From the NCBI GenBank assembly GCA_026075535.2, contig AP026538.1:2356001-2420000 (forward strand): 64,000 bases of DNA. Direction: 5' to 3'. Within the stretch, counting starts at the first letter, position 1; each line of letters opens with the position of its first letter. The stretch comes from Tricholoma matsutake (lineage: Eukaryota > Basidiomycota > Agaricomycetes > Agaricales > Tricholomataceae). The position numbers and the translations under genes were made by a program. Of the stretch, positions 54,446 to 64,000 are shown piece after piece. The notes under the pieces are model-generated. The model was not told where the DNA came from, did no database searches, and worked only from the letters and a program-made list of their open reading frames with translations.

Positions 54446-55290
54446 GGGATCATGAGCATGAACCCGGGTATCAATGACAATGGAATGTTTGTATGACAGC
54501 TCAGACTAAGAACACCAAAGGGCATGTGAGGCAGCCATGCATCAGTGCCAGACCATCACTGTGATCATTTCGCTCACCGAAAACTCAATTTGAGCATGCA
54601 CCAAGGGTTTCTCAAAGCACCCACAGAAACCCTGGGTTTCTGCCAGAAAGGGGGGTTTCTGAATAGTTTTACCTGAGAAAGCCTGCTCAGTTGGACTATG
54701 GACTATGGACTTGTTATATCTGCTATGTAGCTGTGTATGATGGCTCGATACCCAATGTTACCCAATGTTTTGATCACTGTGATGAGCAGCGATCACCCTC
54801 CAGACATATCAGCAATTTGGAGCAACGATGAATGAGGTAGTGGTGTCACCCAACCAAAATAGGTAGGCAGAAATTGTAGCAGCTGACAGTGCCCTTTTAG
54901 GGCATAAGGGTGGTTTTGCAAAATGTTGCATGTCTGAATACCTTGTAATAAGAATGTAGTTTGCATACAGGATCGGTTCTCATCTGAATCTCATTTTGCA
55001 AGATAGTGACAGCTATGCCTGTTTCATGGTACTGCCAGTGGGGCAGCCAGGGATGGTGAGCGACTTGACCTAAAATGGTATGGTTCACATCAGCACATAC
55101 CTAGAACTCATAAACTCACATTTCCTCATCATGATGTGTGACATCTGGAAAGAAATAGTCATTGTAGTCTGCTTTCTGATGTGGGGGGCTTAACGGTAGG
55201 TCTTTTTCAATCGGAGCTTGAATAGCCTAAGGCCACTTTCGAACTGATTTGGACGAATTGTTGTCTTATCGATAAGTTCAATCAACAACC
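54446..55290. other. Unannotated stretch
   Basis: Nothing recognised. It contains short direct repeats around TGGACTATGGACTATGGAC (54692) and TACCCAATGTTACCCAATG (54750). Confidence 0.35.
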
Positions 55291-55291
55291 G

Positions 55292-55673
55292 CTACTTATG
55301 CGCCTGGGTATTCCTCTTGTCTCCCATACCCAACTTGGCAGCTGCCAAAGTTGCAGAGTTGATGGCAACTGCAGATACTCCTTTCTTCACCAGGCCTGCA
55401 ACCTTTCCAAAGTTTGACACTCGTGATTGTTACTTTATGAGATAGACTTACCATATCGCTCTCAAGAAAGTTGGTAGGAGAAACAACGAAAGTCATTGTT
55501 CCCTCGCGAATAAGGGCAGGCATGTATATCAATGATCATTTCCCGTCGCCTGTGGCACTGATACAAAAAACATCACACCCCATCAGTATTTTGGCGGTGC
55601 AATTGAGTTGATATTCATCAGGCTCGAAGTCAATGGATGGTCGAAGGCGGTCTTGTATTTCCCGAAGACCCAT
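55292..55673 (-). pseudogene. RecQ-like helicase N-terminal fragment
   Basis: Starting at 55673 (MGLREIQDRLRPSIDFEPDE), the frame contains a Q-motif-like region, YQLNCTAKILMGCDVFCISA, followed by Walker A TGDGK directly before an in-frame TGA, then SLIYMPALIREGTMTFVVSP (motif Ia). A 49-bp intron (55451-55403, GTAAGT...GAAAG) joins to VAGLVKKGVSAVAINSAT. It stops at 55292, before the DExH box, so only the first third of the helicase core remains. Such RecQ-like proteins unwind DNA; in Agaricomycetes many copies look transposon-borne. It is CpG-rich compared with the gypsy area. Confidence 0.65.
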
Positions 55674-56517
55674 TGGTGAAACCAAGCTTTTTCGGGGCGG
55701 CGTGACCAGTCAAACGGAGGCGAGACTCCCGACATACCATACACGAGGTTGTCAAGTCGTCAAAAACAATGTGACCAACATTTTTATTCAGCCAAATCGT
55801 CAAACTAATTTCCCCTCTCATCGGCCCTAGCTCGTAACTTTAGTCTATCACGATCGTTGATTGTTGATCACTTTGAAGACCAATTCTCAATCAGTACCAT
55901 GATCCTTGCTTGGCCCGGGAAGCGGTGACAGACAAACTCAGCATGACTTGGACCATGAAAGCTTTGCTAGCTACAGCAGCAGAGAAGTAGAGACAGTGGT
56001 TACTTCGATGCATTTTTCGAATGAGCTCCTGATCCAAATAGGCGGTTTCAGGGTGGACGACGCGTTATATTAGTTGGAATCTGGAAAAAGGCGCAGTCGT
56101 TAATTAGCGCGACAACAAAAAACGTGATCACACCTGACATTCTGGGATGCCGTCGGAATTTGAAAAGACCGTTAAGGATCAAATAGAAACCAGATGTCAG
56201 ACACGAGATATCCGAAGGCACGAAGGTTGAAAACGAAGTGGCTAACTATCTGCCTTTGGGAGACTAAGTCATTGGTGATAAAAAATAGTGATTCGTGACA
56301 AAATAGTGATTCGGGTGATCGGACCGAATAACCTAATAACCTAATAGTACTAAAGTTGTTGTACCTCTGAATTCATCCATCTCAATGTAATTGTATACAC
56401 GAATTACATGCTATTATTCATTCCCTGTACACATTACTAGTCTAGTACCTATCATGTGTTCGCCGCATCATACTGTACATAGCTGTAATTGTAGTATATT
56501 CGCAATGTACTGATGTT
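55674..56517. other. Unannotated CpG-containing stretch
   Basis: No gene recognised. It contains a short direct repeat AAATAGTGATTCG(T/G)G near 56283-56310, and TAATAACCTAATA. Confidence 0.35.
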
Positions 56518-56536
56518 TTGTTTTTTGTGAGGGGTA

Positions 56537-56755
56537 GGTGGAGAACATGTACATCGAAAGGGAACGCCGCCTCATCTGTTCCTCAAGCAACTTTGCGATT
56601 GGGTAGACGCTATAGACAGGTTCAACACTACCAATTACGAGGGGTAACGGTTCCGCAGTTGCGGAGAACGATGGGTTCCGATGTTTTACAGGGGGAGGAG
56701 AACATATCCATCAAGGGGGAACGGCTTACGCGTTCCTCAAGCGAATTGGCGCCCG
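56537..56755. repeat. Tandem duplication of a ~58-bp block, 158 bp apart
   Basis: GGAGAACATxTxCATC...GGGAACG...GTTCCTCAAGC...TTxGCG occurs at about 56539 and 56697, with moderate divergence. Confidence 0.55.
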
Positions 56756-57100
56756 CACAGATACAAGATACCTGTGCTCATCTTAGGGTTAACAGCTCGC
56801 TGTTGCTCGCGCCATGGTTATGAGCCACTCGTCCCTATCGACCCTAGCCTGACCCTAGCCACTTCTAATAAAACCCAAACACGTGAATATGGATGTCGTG
56901 GGTGGAAGATTCACCAGGTAGACGTACCGCAAATTTTCATCACCAGCTCACCCTTCTCTACAAGCCCAAGGAAGATTCTTCGAATTCTGCGTGGCTGTTT
57001 TCGGAACAGCGTCTTTGAGGTTAACGGAGACGTTGACGAGGCCGTATGGCGGGCGATTCATCTGATGACTAGAGCGGAATTGAGAGCGCCATCCGCGTAA
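56681..57100 (+). CDS. Unrecognised ORF in CpG-rich DNA
   Basis: An open frame of 139 codons. The C-terminal half (VDVPQIFITSSPFSTSPRKI, CFRNSVFEVNGDVDEAVWRA, IHLMTRAELRAPSA) has balanced amino-acid composition and looks like a real exon. The N-terminal part overlaps the tandem duplication and is probably not coding. No family recognised. It is 315 bp from the 3' end of the HNH gene, which is convergent. Confidence 0.3.
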   Translation: MFYRGRRTYPSRGNGLRVPQANWRPHRYKIPVLILGLTARCCSRHGYEPLVPIDPSLTLATSNKTQTREYGCRGWKIHQVDVPQIFITSSPFSTSPRKILRILRGCFRNSVFEVNGDVDEAVWRAIHLMTRAELRAPSA

Positions 57101-57414
57101 GATGAATGAATGAGTACCTAGTCGTAACGCTATCCCGCTGTCGTTCATTGAGTGCACCCTCAATCATTCCTTTGGTGAGGATAGTGCATCCACATATGAG
57201 AAACTCGGTTTATCTTGTTTGTTGCATCGATTTTAGCGCGGTTGTCGAATGGATAAGTGTCTCTTCACCTTGCCTCACTACTTAAGTCAACTCAAAGTAT
57301 TGATACGTCACGCGTCACTGGGGATTAACTGTGCTCTCTGGAATACTACATGCCTGACTAACAAAAGGACTGAAAAAGAGAACTCCCGTATTTCTCCAGA
57401 TGTAGGCTTTCCTT

Positions 57415-58674
57415 TCACCCCATCACTCCAATAGAATGGGTCGCCTTATTCCAAAGGGCATGATTCAGGACGGTAGATGAACTTCCATCGAACGCCAATA
57501 CACCCAAATGATCCATATCACGATCAAGCGAGTCAATATGTTCACCTGCACCTGAGAGATGTGCGACCTTGGCACAAGCAGCATGCAAGGCCAGAAGCCT
57601 CGGAGAGGGGAGTTCGGGATATTTCGTAGGATCTGAGGAGGTGAACGTGACCTGCCTAGGTACCTGCAACCTATTGCTGGTGGTCTTTACGTTGTAGCAA
57701 TTCGCGACGTTCTAGATCGGAGCAGTCAATTGGGACATACATCTGTTAGGAGCACAGCACTCACTGTCTCCTCGAACCACATATCCAGCCGATCAAACCA
57801 GTCGTGTACATCGTGTTGCATTGTCATGACATTATAGAGGGAATGCACTTTGGGACCATTTAGGCTTTCGACATCATAACCGAAGCGCTTCAAAACCGCC
57901 AACACGGAGGCTGAATACTCTTTCTGGGTAAGGATTAGCTCCGTGGTAGCAGTAAAAACATGTATATAAACAATTTACCTTCACGGACGAGCTCGTGGGT
58001 GTATTAGATACGTCAAAATAAGTAGAGTCTGGTACAATGTGAGCGCACTCCGTGTTTACGGCACCGCCCGCAGCAATAACCTGTTGATCGCTGATACTTC
58101 TGGATGCTGCAAAGTCAAACATTCCAGTAACTACGCATCGAAGCCCATCCCTTTCAAGAGCCTGGATTCGGACATGGAAACCTAATGAATTTCTGCTAGG
58201 GCAAACAAAATACGTACGTACCTACCTGCTCCTTCGCGTCCACGTGGCTCTTCGGGGCCTCTCGAATCGTTCCCTGGAGATCTTTCTTGTCTTTGTCGAA
58301 CGAGGGACGGCTCGGATGGTCCGAGGGGGCTGGCGTCCGCCCTTTGAACTTCTTGACTGAGTGCGAGTTACGGCTAGATCTTCCCCAATGCCAAAGGAGT
58401 ACTTACATGGGCGAATGTAGTAGTCAATAAAAGACTGGCCGAGTTTAGACAAGACTTTAAAGTCGTTATTGCAGGAGTGGATGGCCTTGACGATCTCATG
58501 ACGCGCATTCTCGGTGGGAGCGTGGAGAATCAAGTAGCCGAGGATTCGTGCGTGAGTGATGAGAGGTTTTTCAGTGACTTGCTGTTGGAAGGCGAGGCAA
58601 ACCCTGTATGCACTGAGTGCGTTGAGTCCCAACTGAGCCGCTTCAGAGCGATCGGCGGGAGGGAGATTAGGCAT
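57415..58674 (-). CDS. HNH-endonuclease domain protein, five exons, apparently intact
   Basis: Exons: 58674-58407, 58356-58226, 58161-57979, 57923-57765 and 57711-57415. The four introns (50, 64, 55 and 53 bp) all have GT...AG ends, and the joined frame of 1038 bp encodes 345 residues without a stop. The N-terminal helical domain includes SEAAQLGLNALSAYRV and KLGQSFIDYYIRPF. Then come TPAPSDHPSRPSFD and EAPKSHVDAKEQ, and the HNH domain: ALERDGLRCVVTGMFD, TECAHIVPDST, LYNVMTMQHDVHDWFDRLDM. The C-terminus has LPSPRLLALHAACAKVAHLS. This arrangement matches the HNH_2-type proteins abundant in Agaricomycetes, which carry a predicted metal-dependent nuclease fold; substrate unknown. CpG is retained, in contrast to the surrounding repeats. 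Confidence 0.88.
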
Positions 58675-58849
58675 GATGGTAAGAGATCAAGATCCGGCAA
58701 TCTCCGCCAAAAGCGTGTACTGTGCACGTTATTTGGTCCAGCTTGCGTCGCAGATCACGAGCGTGAACACATGTCATTAGGAATACAGGATACTTTCACA
58801 GTACTTCTCAGGCAGTATTGTGCCTTGCACCCAGTGTATTCCTGAAATT

Positions 58850-59940
58850 CTTAGTGTGTAGTCATGTGCCCGCACATACTTTTTTTGATTCTTTGGCTCT
58901 TAGATGTAAAGTGTCTGGTTTTCCTAACATTGTCACATGCAAAACTGTCTAAATTACTGACCCATACTGGTTACCTCTTCATTCCTGCTATCATCGCTAC
59001 CCACCCACTGACATTGACATAAAAAGCAAGTGGCATTATGTATGACCAAGAAGCACAGAAACTAATGCTTATGTAGATGGAAAAAATCAATGATTTGATT
59101 CACACTACAGACCCACTTCCACCGGAGGTGCGAAGGCTGAAACCAAAGAAACCAAACGGTGTGTTTATAATGCAATTTTCCCCACTCTCTCGAGTGATCA
59201 TCCTCCAGACACAAATGTTATATGGGACTCACTGACCTTTCCTGTGGCGGCAGACACATGATCAGGCCATATTGCCACCAGTAATAAACATTTAAGCTCT
59301 GGAACTAACAACTTCCAGACAAAAATAAACAACAATTCCGGATCAGGTCAGCAATCTATGATATCCACTAAGTCAGAGGTATGTATATGTACATGGGATG
59401 GATATGATTTTCTGACCTATATGTCTGTGACACCTATCAGGCCTCAATGCACAGACTTGTGGTGGAAATACTTAGGTTTGAGAAGAAGCAAACACATGAG
59501 TTGATGTCCAGGATAACTGGTACAAAATTTGACTATAAAGTGTTTGTAGAGGAAGTCCAGAAAGTGGACCTAGAGGAGGTGGGTCTTCAATATTACTGTA
59601 TTCATGCACTAAATACCTGGTTTCACCTTCAAGTTTAAAAAATCATGGTGGAGTGCCAGGAAGTGTTTAACTATGGCCAATACAGAGCTTTGGAAAAACA
59701 TGCAGTATAATAAACTTGGGAAAACAATATTCCTTATTTACCACGCAAACAAAAAGCCTGGAAGGAAAACCAAGGAAAAACTTGGTTGAACAAACAGTGG
59801 TTCATTTGTATTATTTCCTGGTGCTTTTTAATAGGTGATTGAAATTAATTCTAAAGCCCACATACATTTGGAACATTATTATATTCCACTTTTCACTGGT
59901 TGGAGTCCAGTCCAAAAGGCCTGTACTCTTTATTTCCAAA
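58850..59940. other. Unannotated stretch
   Basis: Short peptide-like stretches (INDLIHTTDPLPPEVRRLKP near 59090; MHRLVVEILRFEKKQTHELM at 59447) suggest decayed exons on the plus strand, but frames are broken by many stops and I recognise no family. Confidence 0.35.
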
Positions 59941-59941
59941 T

Positions 59942-60017
59942 GTGCACGTGATGGTTTGGAACTGTCACATGCACAAATTATTAGCCATGTGATGGTTCTG
60001 AACTGTCACGTGCATGG
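59942..60017. repeat. Two tandem E-box inverted pairs
   Basis: Two copies, about 42 bp apart, of a module with an E-box at each end: GCACGTGATGG...AACTGTCACATGC and CCATGTGATGG...AACTGTCACGTGC. Within each copy the CACGTGA / TCACATG ends are inverted, so each can fold back. Confidence 0.6.
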
Positions 60018-60085
60018 ATTTTTCCATGTGCTGCCTATAATAATGGACATGAGCCACTAACTGCCCCCTCTCGCCTACCCCACCC

Positions 60086-60472
60086 ATGATGTTCCCTCAC
60101 AAGAGAACCCTTCAAATCCCACACATGCCTGATTCACCACTGAGTAAGTGGGCTGGCAAAATCCACCTCGAAATTCTGTGTAGCATTCCCAATGATGAAC
60201 TCCCCCTTGTGGATCTAGAATATCGCAGAGAAATTCAGGCAGATACCTCCAGACCTATCTCACCCCAGCGACAAAAGAAGAAGAGCAATGACCACAGACC
60301 CCAGCTGCAACTGGTGAATCCCCCCAGTGATGATGAACTTCCCCGGAAAACTCCCTCCTGTCTACCCAAAGGTACACAAATATTCAACCAAGGTTGTTGC
60401 TCCACCAGCTCCAAGAAGACCGACCTGCCTTTAAAGAAAACATACATTCCATATTGCCCCCCCACTTTCTGA
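60086..60472 (+). CDS. Unrecognised Pro/Lys-rich ORF
   Basis: An open frame of 128 codons. Start MMFPHKRTLQIPHMPDSPLS; includes EILCSIPNDELPLVDLEYRR, a basic patch QRQKKKSND, and NPPSDDELPRKTP. No family recognised. The duplicated E-box modules lie just upstream and a duplicated CCAAT/TATA module just downstream. It could be a fragment of a polar linker region. Confidence 0.25.
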   Translation: MMFPHKRTLQIPHMPDSPLSKWAGKIHLEILCSIPNDELPLVDLEYRREIQADTSRPISPQRQKKKSNDHRPQLQLVNPPSDDELPRKTPSCLPKGTQIFNQGCCSTSSKKTDLPLKKTYIPYCPPTF

Positions 60473-60627
60473 GGCCCAACCATGGAGGGAGGAGTTACCT
60501 CTGATACAATTCAATACACTCCACTCCAGCTCGACCCCACCCCACATTGAAGGTGACACTGTGATAGTAGAGCTAACCAGTATTCCCAAATGCACTGGGT
60601 AGTAGGTCCCCTTGTGTGTAATTGAGA

Positions 60628-60750
60628 CATCTGATTGGTCAATTTATTAGATGCATTTGGTTGTATTTGGTTGTGACTATATAAGTTCATCTGATTGGTC
60701 AATTTTAAAGATACATTTGGCTTTGTTTGGTTGGCACTATATATAGTTCT
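60628..60750 (+). promoter_or_regulatory. Duplicated inverted-CCAAT plus TATA module
   Basis: Two adjacent copies (60628-60687 and 60688-60750) of CATCTGATTGGTCAATTT followed about 45 bp later by ACTATATAA or ACTATATATAG. ATTGG is an inverted CCAAT box. The spacing to the TATA-like element fits a polymerase II core promoter. No recognised gene follows. Confidence 0.45.
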
Positions 60751-62307
60751 ACTCACCTCCCATGGTACAACTGCTTCTTTTTATTTTTAAAATTTCTGCT
60801 TGCTATGCCACCTCTCCAAATGTTCACCAGTCAAATGACATCAAACAAGGTTTGAGTTACCTTTCATACCATTCCACTCCCCCCACCCTCTGTGAATGCA
60901 TTGGAGCATTTGTGTGACAGTGGTGCCTAACTATCTGGGTGTTGCCCTCCCAAAATTTTCTGGGTTAGGGGATTGCTTTGGGAAGCACAGTGTAAGAGAC
61001 ACATGGATAAGGGAGAGTGTGCCAAGGACAAAATATAAGTCAGGGTTACCAGCTATGATCATAAAAAAGCAAAATACCATGCATATGACGAATTCCTGGT
61101 TAGCCTACCACCTGTTTCCCTTGTCCCTGGAGAGCAAATACATGACCCTTGTCACCATCACATCTTCTTATCTCTCCCTCCACTCCTTCCTAAGATGCAA
61201 AAAACCAACATTAGTAAGTCAACATATCCCATGGAGCAAAATAAACTTACAAAATAAATTAGAGGTTTATTGCCCCTAGAAGAATCCTTCACCTTCCCTC
61301 CATGATTTGGAGATAACAGCAGCACAGGTACATGACTGTCCAGTCAGACTCTTGACTTGTGGCCAGCATCATCTTGTATCAACTTGGACTCGAGGTGCAG
61401 TCCGGGAGCTGCAGCTTCAGGTCATTGAAGCTTTGGAAGATGCATTGCATATCAGTGACTGCAAAGAATGAATACAAAAATAAAACTTGGCCATCGGATG
61501 TGATCCCAATCCATCTGGCCTGAAAACATCAACAATTCAGACATGCCAGCATTGCCATCCTTCCCAGAACCTTACTATGGCTGATAGGATATTCAGATAC
61601 TTGTAGGAAAGGGTCAAGAGCTGGTACCTCAACTAGCTAGGTTGTGATACATGAGATTGAAAAGTCATTGTATACAATTGTTCAAGAAAACAAAAGGACT
61701 TTATACTGCCCTGTCCAGATATTATTCTTCCTTAGAGCTTGCCATGCACCTATGGAATATCTGAAACCTTGAAGGAGTGGGTCAGCACTGTGTCAAACAT
61801 ACAGTAAGATGGATCATGCACTGATGCATTGACTGACAGAATTGCAACATATAATATTGCCATGCGTTTATGGAAATGATATGATGCTACAATTCACATT
61901 ACTCAAAGAAACCCCAATACATGTTCCTCAATACACATCCCTTCCACACCCCTCCAACACCTCCCTGACACATCCCTACTGCCCCCCAGCAGCCACCTCA
62001 GCTACTCATCTTGCAGCCACTCCAGCTCTGCCTTCAGCACGCTGTCCCTGGCATCCAAATCCTGCCCCAGCCCCCCTGGCACTCTCCCCAGCTCATACCC
62101 CAGCTTCCCCAGCCTCTGCCCCTGCATGGCCCTTTGAATGTTTGCATTTGTGGACCCTCTCAGCATAATGATTAATGTCTTCTGTTGTACTAGTAATATC
62201 AATTTACAAAATCATCTACATGCAAACTTGAAATTCAGGGTCAGAAAGAGGATTCTAACTGTATATCAAATGAAACTCACAAATATCACTCTTTTTGATC
62301 ATGGTTT
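60751..62307. other. Unannotated stretch
   Basis: Open frames of about 110-130 codons at 60896-61279 and 61842-62168 (the latter Pro/Ala-rich) show no family resemblance. No repeat ends seen. Confidence 0.3.
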
Positions 62308-62787
62308 TCATACACTCCATGGTTTTCTAAGAAAATATATGATAAGTAAATTACACAAAAGATGGATGAATAACTCACACCAATCAAAGCTTACAATATT
62401 GGTTGTGAAACAGGGTGTGAGAAGCCCAGTACTGTCCACCATTTGGGTATGCCTCAGGTGACAAGACAACAGGGTAGACATAGAGGGTGAAGTGGGAGCA
62501 TCCTCCTTGAAATGTTTGCACTGTCCAGTGGCAGCAGTGCTCACCTTCCATGAACCCATGGGTGATTTGTGCAGATTATGGCTTAAGCAGCTATTTAGAT
62601 CCAAGAAACAAAGGAAATAATGAACGACATACCAAATAACCCAGTGGAAAAGTCCTGGGTTTCCTATATGAGAGGTAATGTGGGCCTGGTATTGACCAAT
62701 TGCTGCATGGATGTGGCAGTATGCCAGAAAGTGAACAATGGAGAATCTGGGTAGGAACTTGTGAATAGTGAAAATAGGGAACAACAT
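62308..62787 (-). CDS. Unrecognised ORF, possible membrane protein
   Basis: A 159-codon open frame. It includes hydrophobic stretches (FSIVHFLAYCHIHAAIG; HWVIWYVVHYFLCFLDL) and WCELFIHLLCNLLIIYFL, which could be membrane segments, and a high Cys/His content. No family recognised. The frame may be fortuitous; AT-rich sequence read this way often gives hydrophobic products. Confidence 0.25.
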   Translation of the reverse strand: MLFPIFTIHKFLPRFSIVHFLAYCHIHAAIGQYQAHITSHIGNPGLFHWVIWYVVHYFLCFLDLNSCLSHNLHKSPMGSWKVSTAATGQCKHFKEDAPTSPSMSTLLSCHLRHTQMVDSTGLLTPCFTTNIVSFDWCELFIHLLCNLLIIYFLRKPWSV

Positions 62788-63619
62788 TAAGGCTGAAGTA
62801 AATCAGATGAGAATCAGTTGTTGGTGTGATAGAACAAAGAATGAAAGAACATACAGAGTAGGATACAAGGTAAGTGAGAGAGCAGAGGCAACTTGAATCT
62901 TAGTGATAGTGGCAGTAGTCAGACGGTCACTTGACATTGTATAGTTGAATTTAACTACAAGAGAAATCTGACTGCAGTTGACCCAAACAAGTTGACCATA
63001 AGTCAAACATCAAAAACACCACTACCGAGTAAATTGCCTAGCAAAACTGAGAACTAATAGTGCACTAATACTTATGATCAACCTAACACCTCAATGTCCA
63101 TGTCCAACAAAGGCATATCGCCCTGCGTTTATTGGTGGCATTCACAGTTAGGCTGGTCTTTTCACAGGGCAGCTTTGAGGTGGTGAGGATTGGTGAGCAG
63201 GAGATGGAAGCGAGGGTTAGGATTGCTGTACCTGGCAAGTCTGGCAAATTCCCCACTACACGGGCATCCAAGCATCTTCTGAGCATCTACTGGTACCATT
63301 ATTTGCAATTTTGAGGTGGAGTTCAACACAACTTGGGGTGGGGGCAGATATAGCAATTTGATGTGTCATCCATGTGCATATTGTCTGTGCTGCACCCAGG
63401 AGCAGGAGGCTGGTTCTAGAGTAGACAGGTAGCTTCCTAACGAATGGCATGTTCATATGCAATTTCTGAGTGACTAAAGTGGATGCAAACAGCCTGGACA
63501 ATATTGGAAGGATGCTGCAGGCAGTCAATTACACGTCGGGATGGGCAATCCGAGAATGACAAAATACCTAACCATCAATCAGATTTCTATTTAACATTTT
63601 ATGCTTCAGAGACTGATAG
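62788..63619. other. Unannotated stretch
   Basis: Short minus-strand frames at 63083-63286 and 63256-63528 overlap in different frames and could be pieces of one decayed exon. Nothing recognisable. Confidence 0.3.
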
Positions 63620-63772
63620 GTAATGTGGATTCATGGTCAATTGTTTGGCTATCTCGATCTAACTGCTTTCAGTCATGTGATCTCTTCCGAGTAATGTGGA
63701 TTCATGGTCACTTGTTTAGCTATCTTGTATCTCGATCTCATGAGTACAACCACTTTCAGTCATGTGATCTGT
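63620..63772. repeat. Tandem duplication (71 and ~82 bp)
   Basis: GTAATGTGGATTCATGGTCA...TCTCGATCT...TTTCAGTCATGTGATCT occurs at 63620 and again at 63691; the second copy carries a small insertion. Confidence 0.8.
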
Positions 63773-64000
63773 TCCATCTAACTGGTATTTGTACTGTCCA
63801 CAAACAGTACAACTTCTACTAATTACTTTGGCACTGTGATTGTTTACAACATTACCAGTGTTGTCTATTACCTGACTGCATCGTAATGATGACCTATGTT
63901 GACATGCTTCCTTGAAGCCTTCAAAACTAATACATTGTTACTCTATCCACACGTGGTATTAGTTTTTGTATGTTCAGCTTGTCTTCATTCAATCCTGTGA

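Noticed and set aside
57225..57275. tRNA-like GCGCGGTTGTCGAATGGATAAG
   Set aside because: Only a weak A-box resemblance and no B box at the right distance.
58477..58845. Plus-strand 122-codon ORF opposite the HNH gene
   Set aside because: Antisense shadow of HNH exon 1; the minus strand has family motifs and phased introns.

Overview
The window looks like TE-rich, heavily decayed heterochromatin of a filamentous basidiomycete, most likely an Agaricomycete. Reasons: short spliceosomal introns of about 50 bp with GT...AG ends and CTAAC-type branch points; a HET-domain gene; an HNH-nuclease gene of a type common in Agaricomycetes; Ngaro, PIF/Harbinger, Ty3/gypsy chromoviral and DDE_3 transposons; and several Agaricomycete-type gene families without accepted names. 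I cannot assign a genus. No rRNA, functional tRNA, CRISPR array or prokaryotic feature was seen.

Layout. 1-1.56 kb: nothing recognised. 1.56-8.07 kb: a near full-length Ngaro-type tyrosine-recombinase retrotransposon on the minus strand, with the diagnostic A1-ORFs-B1-A2-B2 repeat order. 8.6-10.4 kb: a 67-bp minisatellite with a 134-bp higher-order period. 10.57-12.0 kb: a frameshifted HET-domain gene. 12.5-13.7 kb: degenerate repeats. 13.7-15.2 kb: a gag fragment. 15.7-20.15 kb: three neighbouring intron-containing genes of unnamed families with Gly/Asn/Pro/Ala low-complexity tracts. 21.4-23.4 kb: a Ulp1-type SUMO-protease gene with frameshifts. 23.77-25.4 kb: a CpG-rich hairpin followed by a satellite of roughly 360-bp units, each made of three related monomers of about 120 bp. 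26.1-28.0 kb and 33.5-34.5 kb: two halves of one gene of a large Agaricomycete-specific family, separated by a PIF/Harbinger-like transposon (28.4-33.1 kb) that carries a Myb-like gene and a DDE transposase and is bounded by imperfect inverted repeats. 35.3-35.7 kb: a tRNA-headed SINE-like element. 36.4-37.2 kb: another broken unnamed gene. 37.2-44.2 kb: a chromodomain Ty3/gypsy element (gag-PR-RT-RH-IN) bracketed by 174-bp direct repeats. 46.7-47.2 kb: a DDE_3 (Tc1/mariner-like) transposase remnant with introns. 47.3-51.7 kb and 52.2-54.4 kb: two truncated gypsy elements in opposite orientation with an acidic ORF between them. 55.3-58.7 kb: visibly CpG-richer DNA holding a RecQ-like helicase fragment and an apparently intact five-exon HNH-nuclease gene. 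58.8-64 kb: mostly unannotatable sequence with short tandem duplications and E-box palindromes.

The theme tying the window together is CpG decay. In unrelated genes, most in-frame stops are TGA, several of them where the family has a conserved arginine (CGA to TGA), and catalytic Arg or Asp residues are lost by CpG to TpG/CpA changes. This includes both visible catalytic arginines of the Ngaro recombinase, the second RT aspartate and the first integrase aspartate of one gypsy element. That is what 5-methylcytosine deamination or a RIP-like process leaves behind. The HNH gene, by contrast, keeps many CpGs and an open frame, and is the best candidate here for a functional gene.
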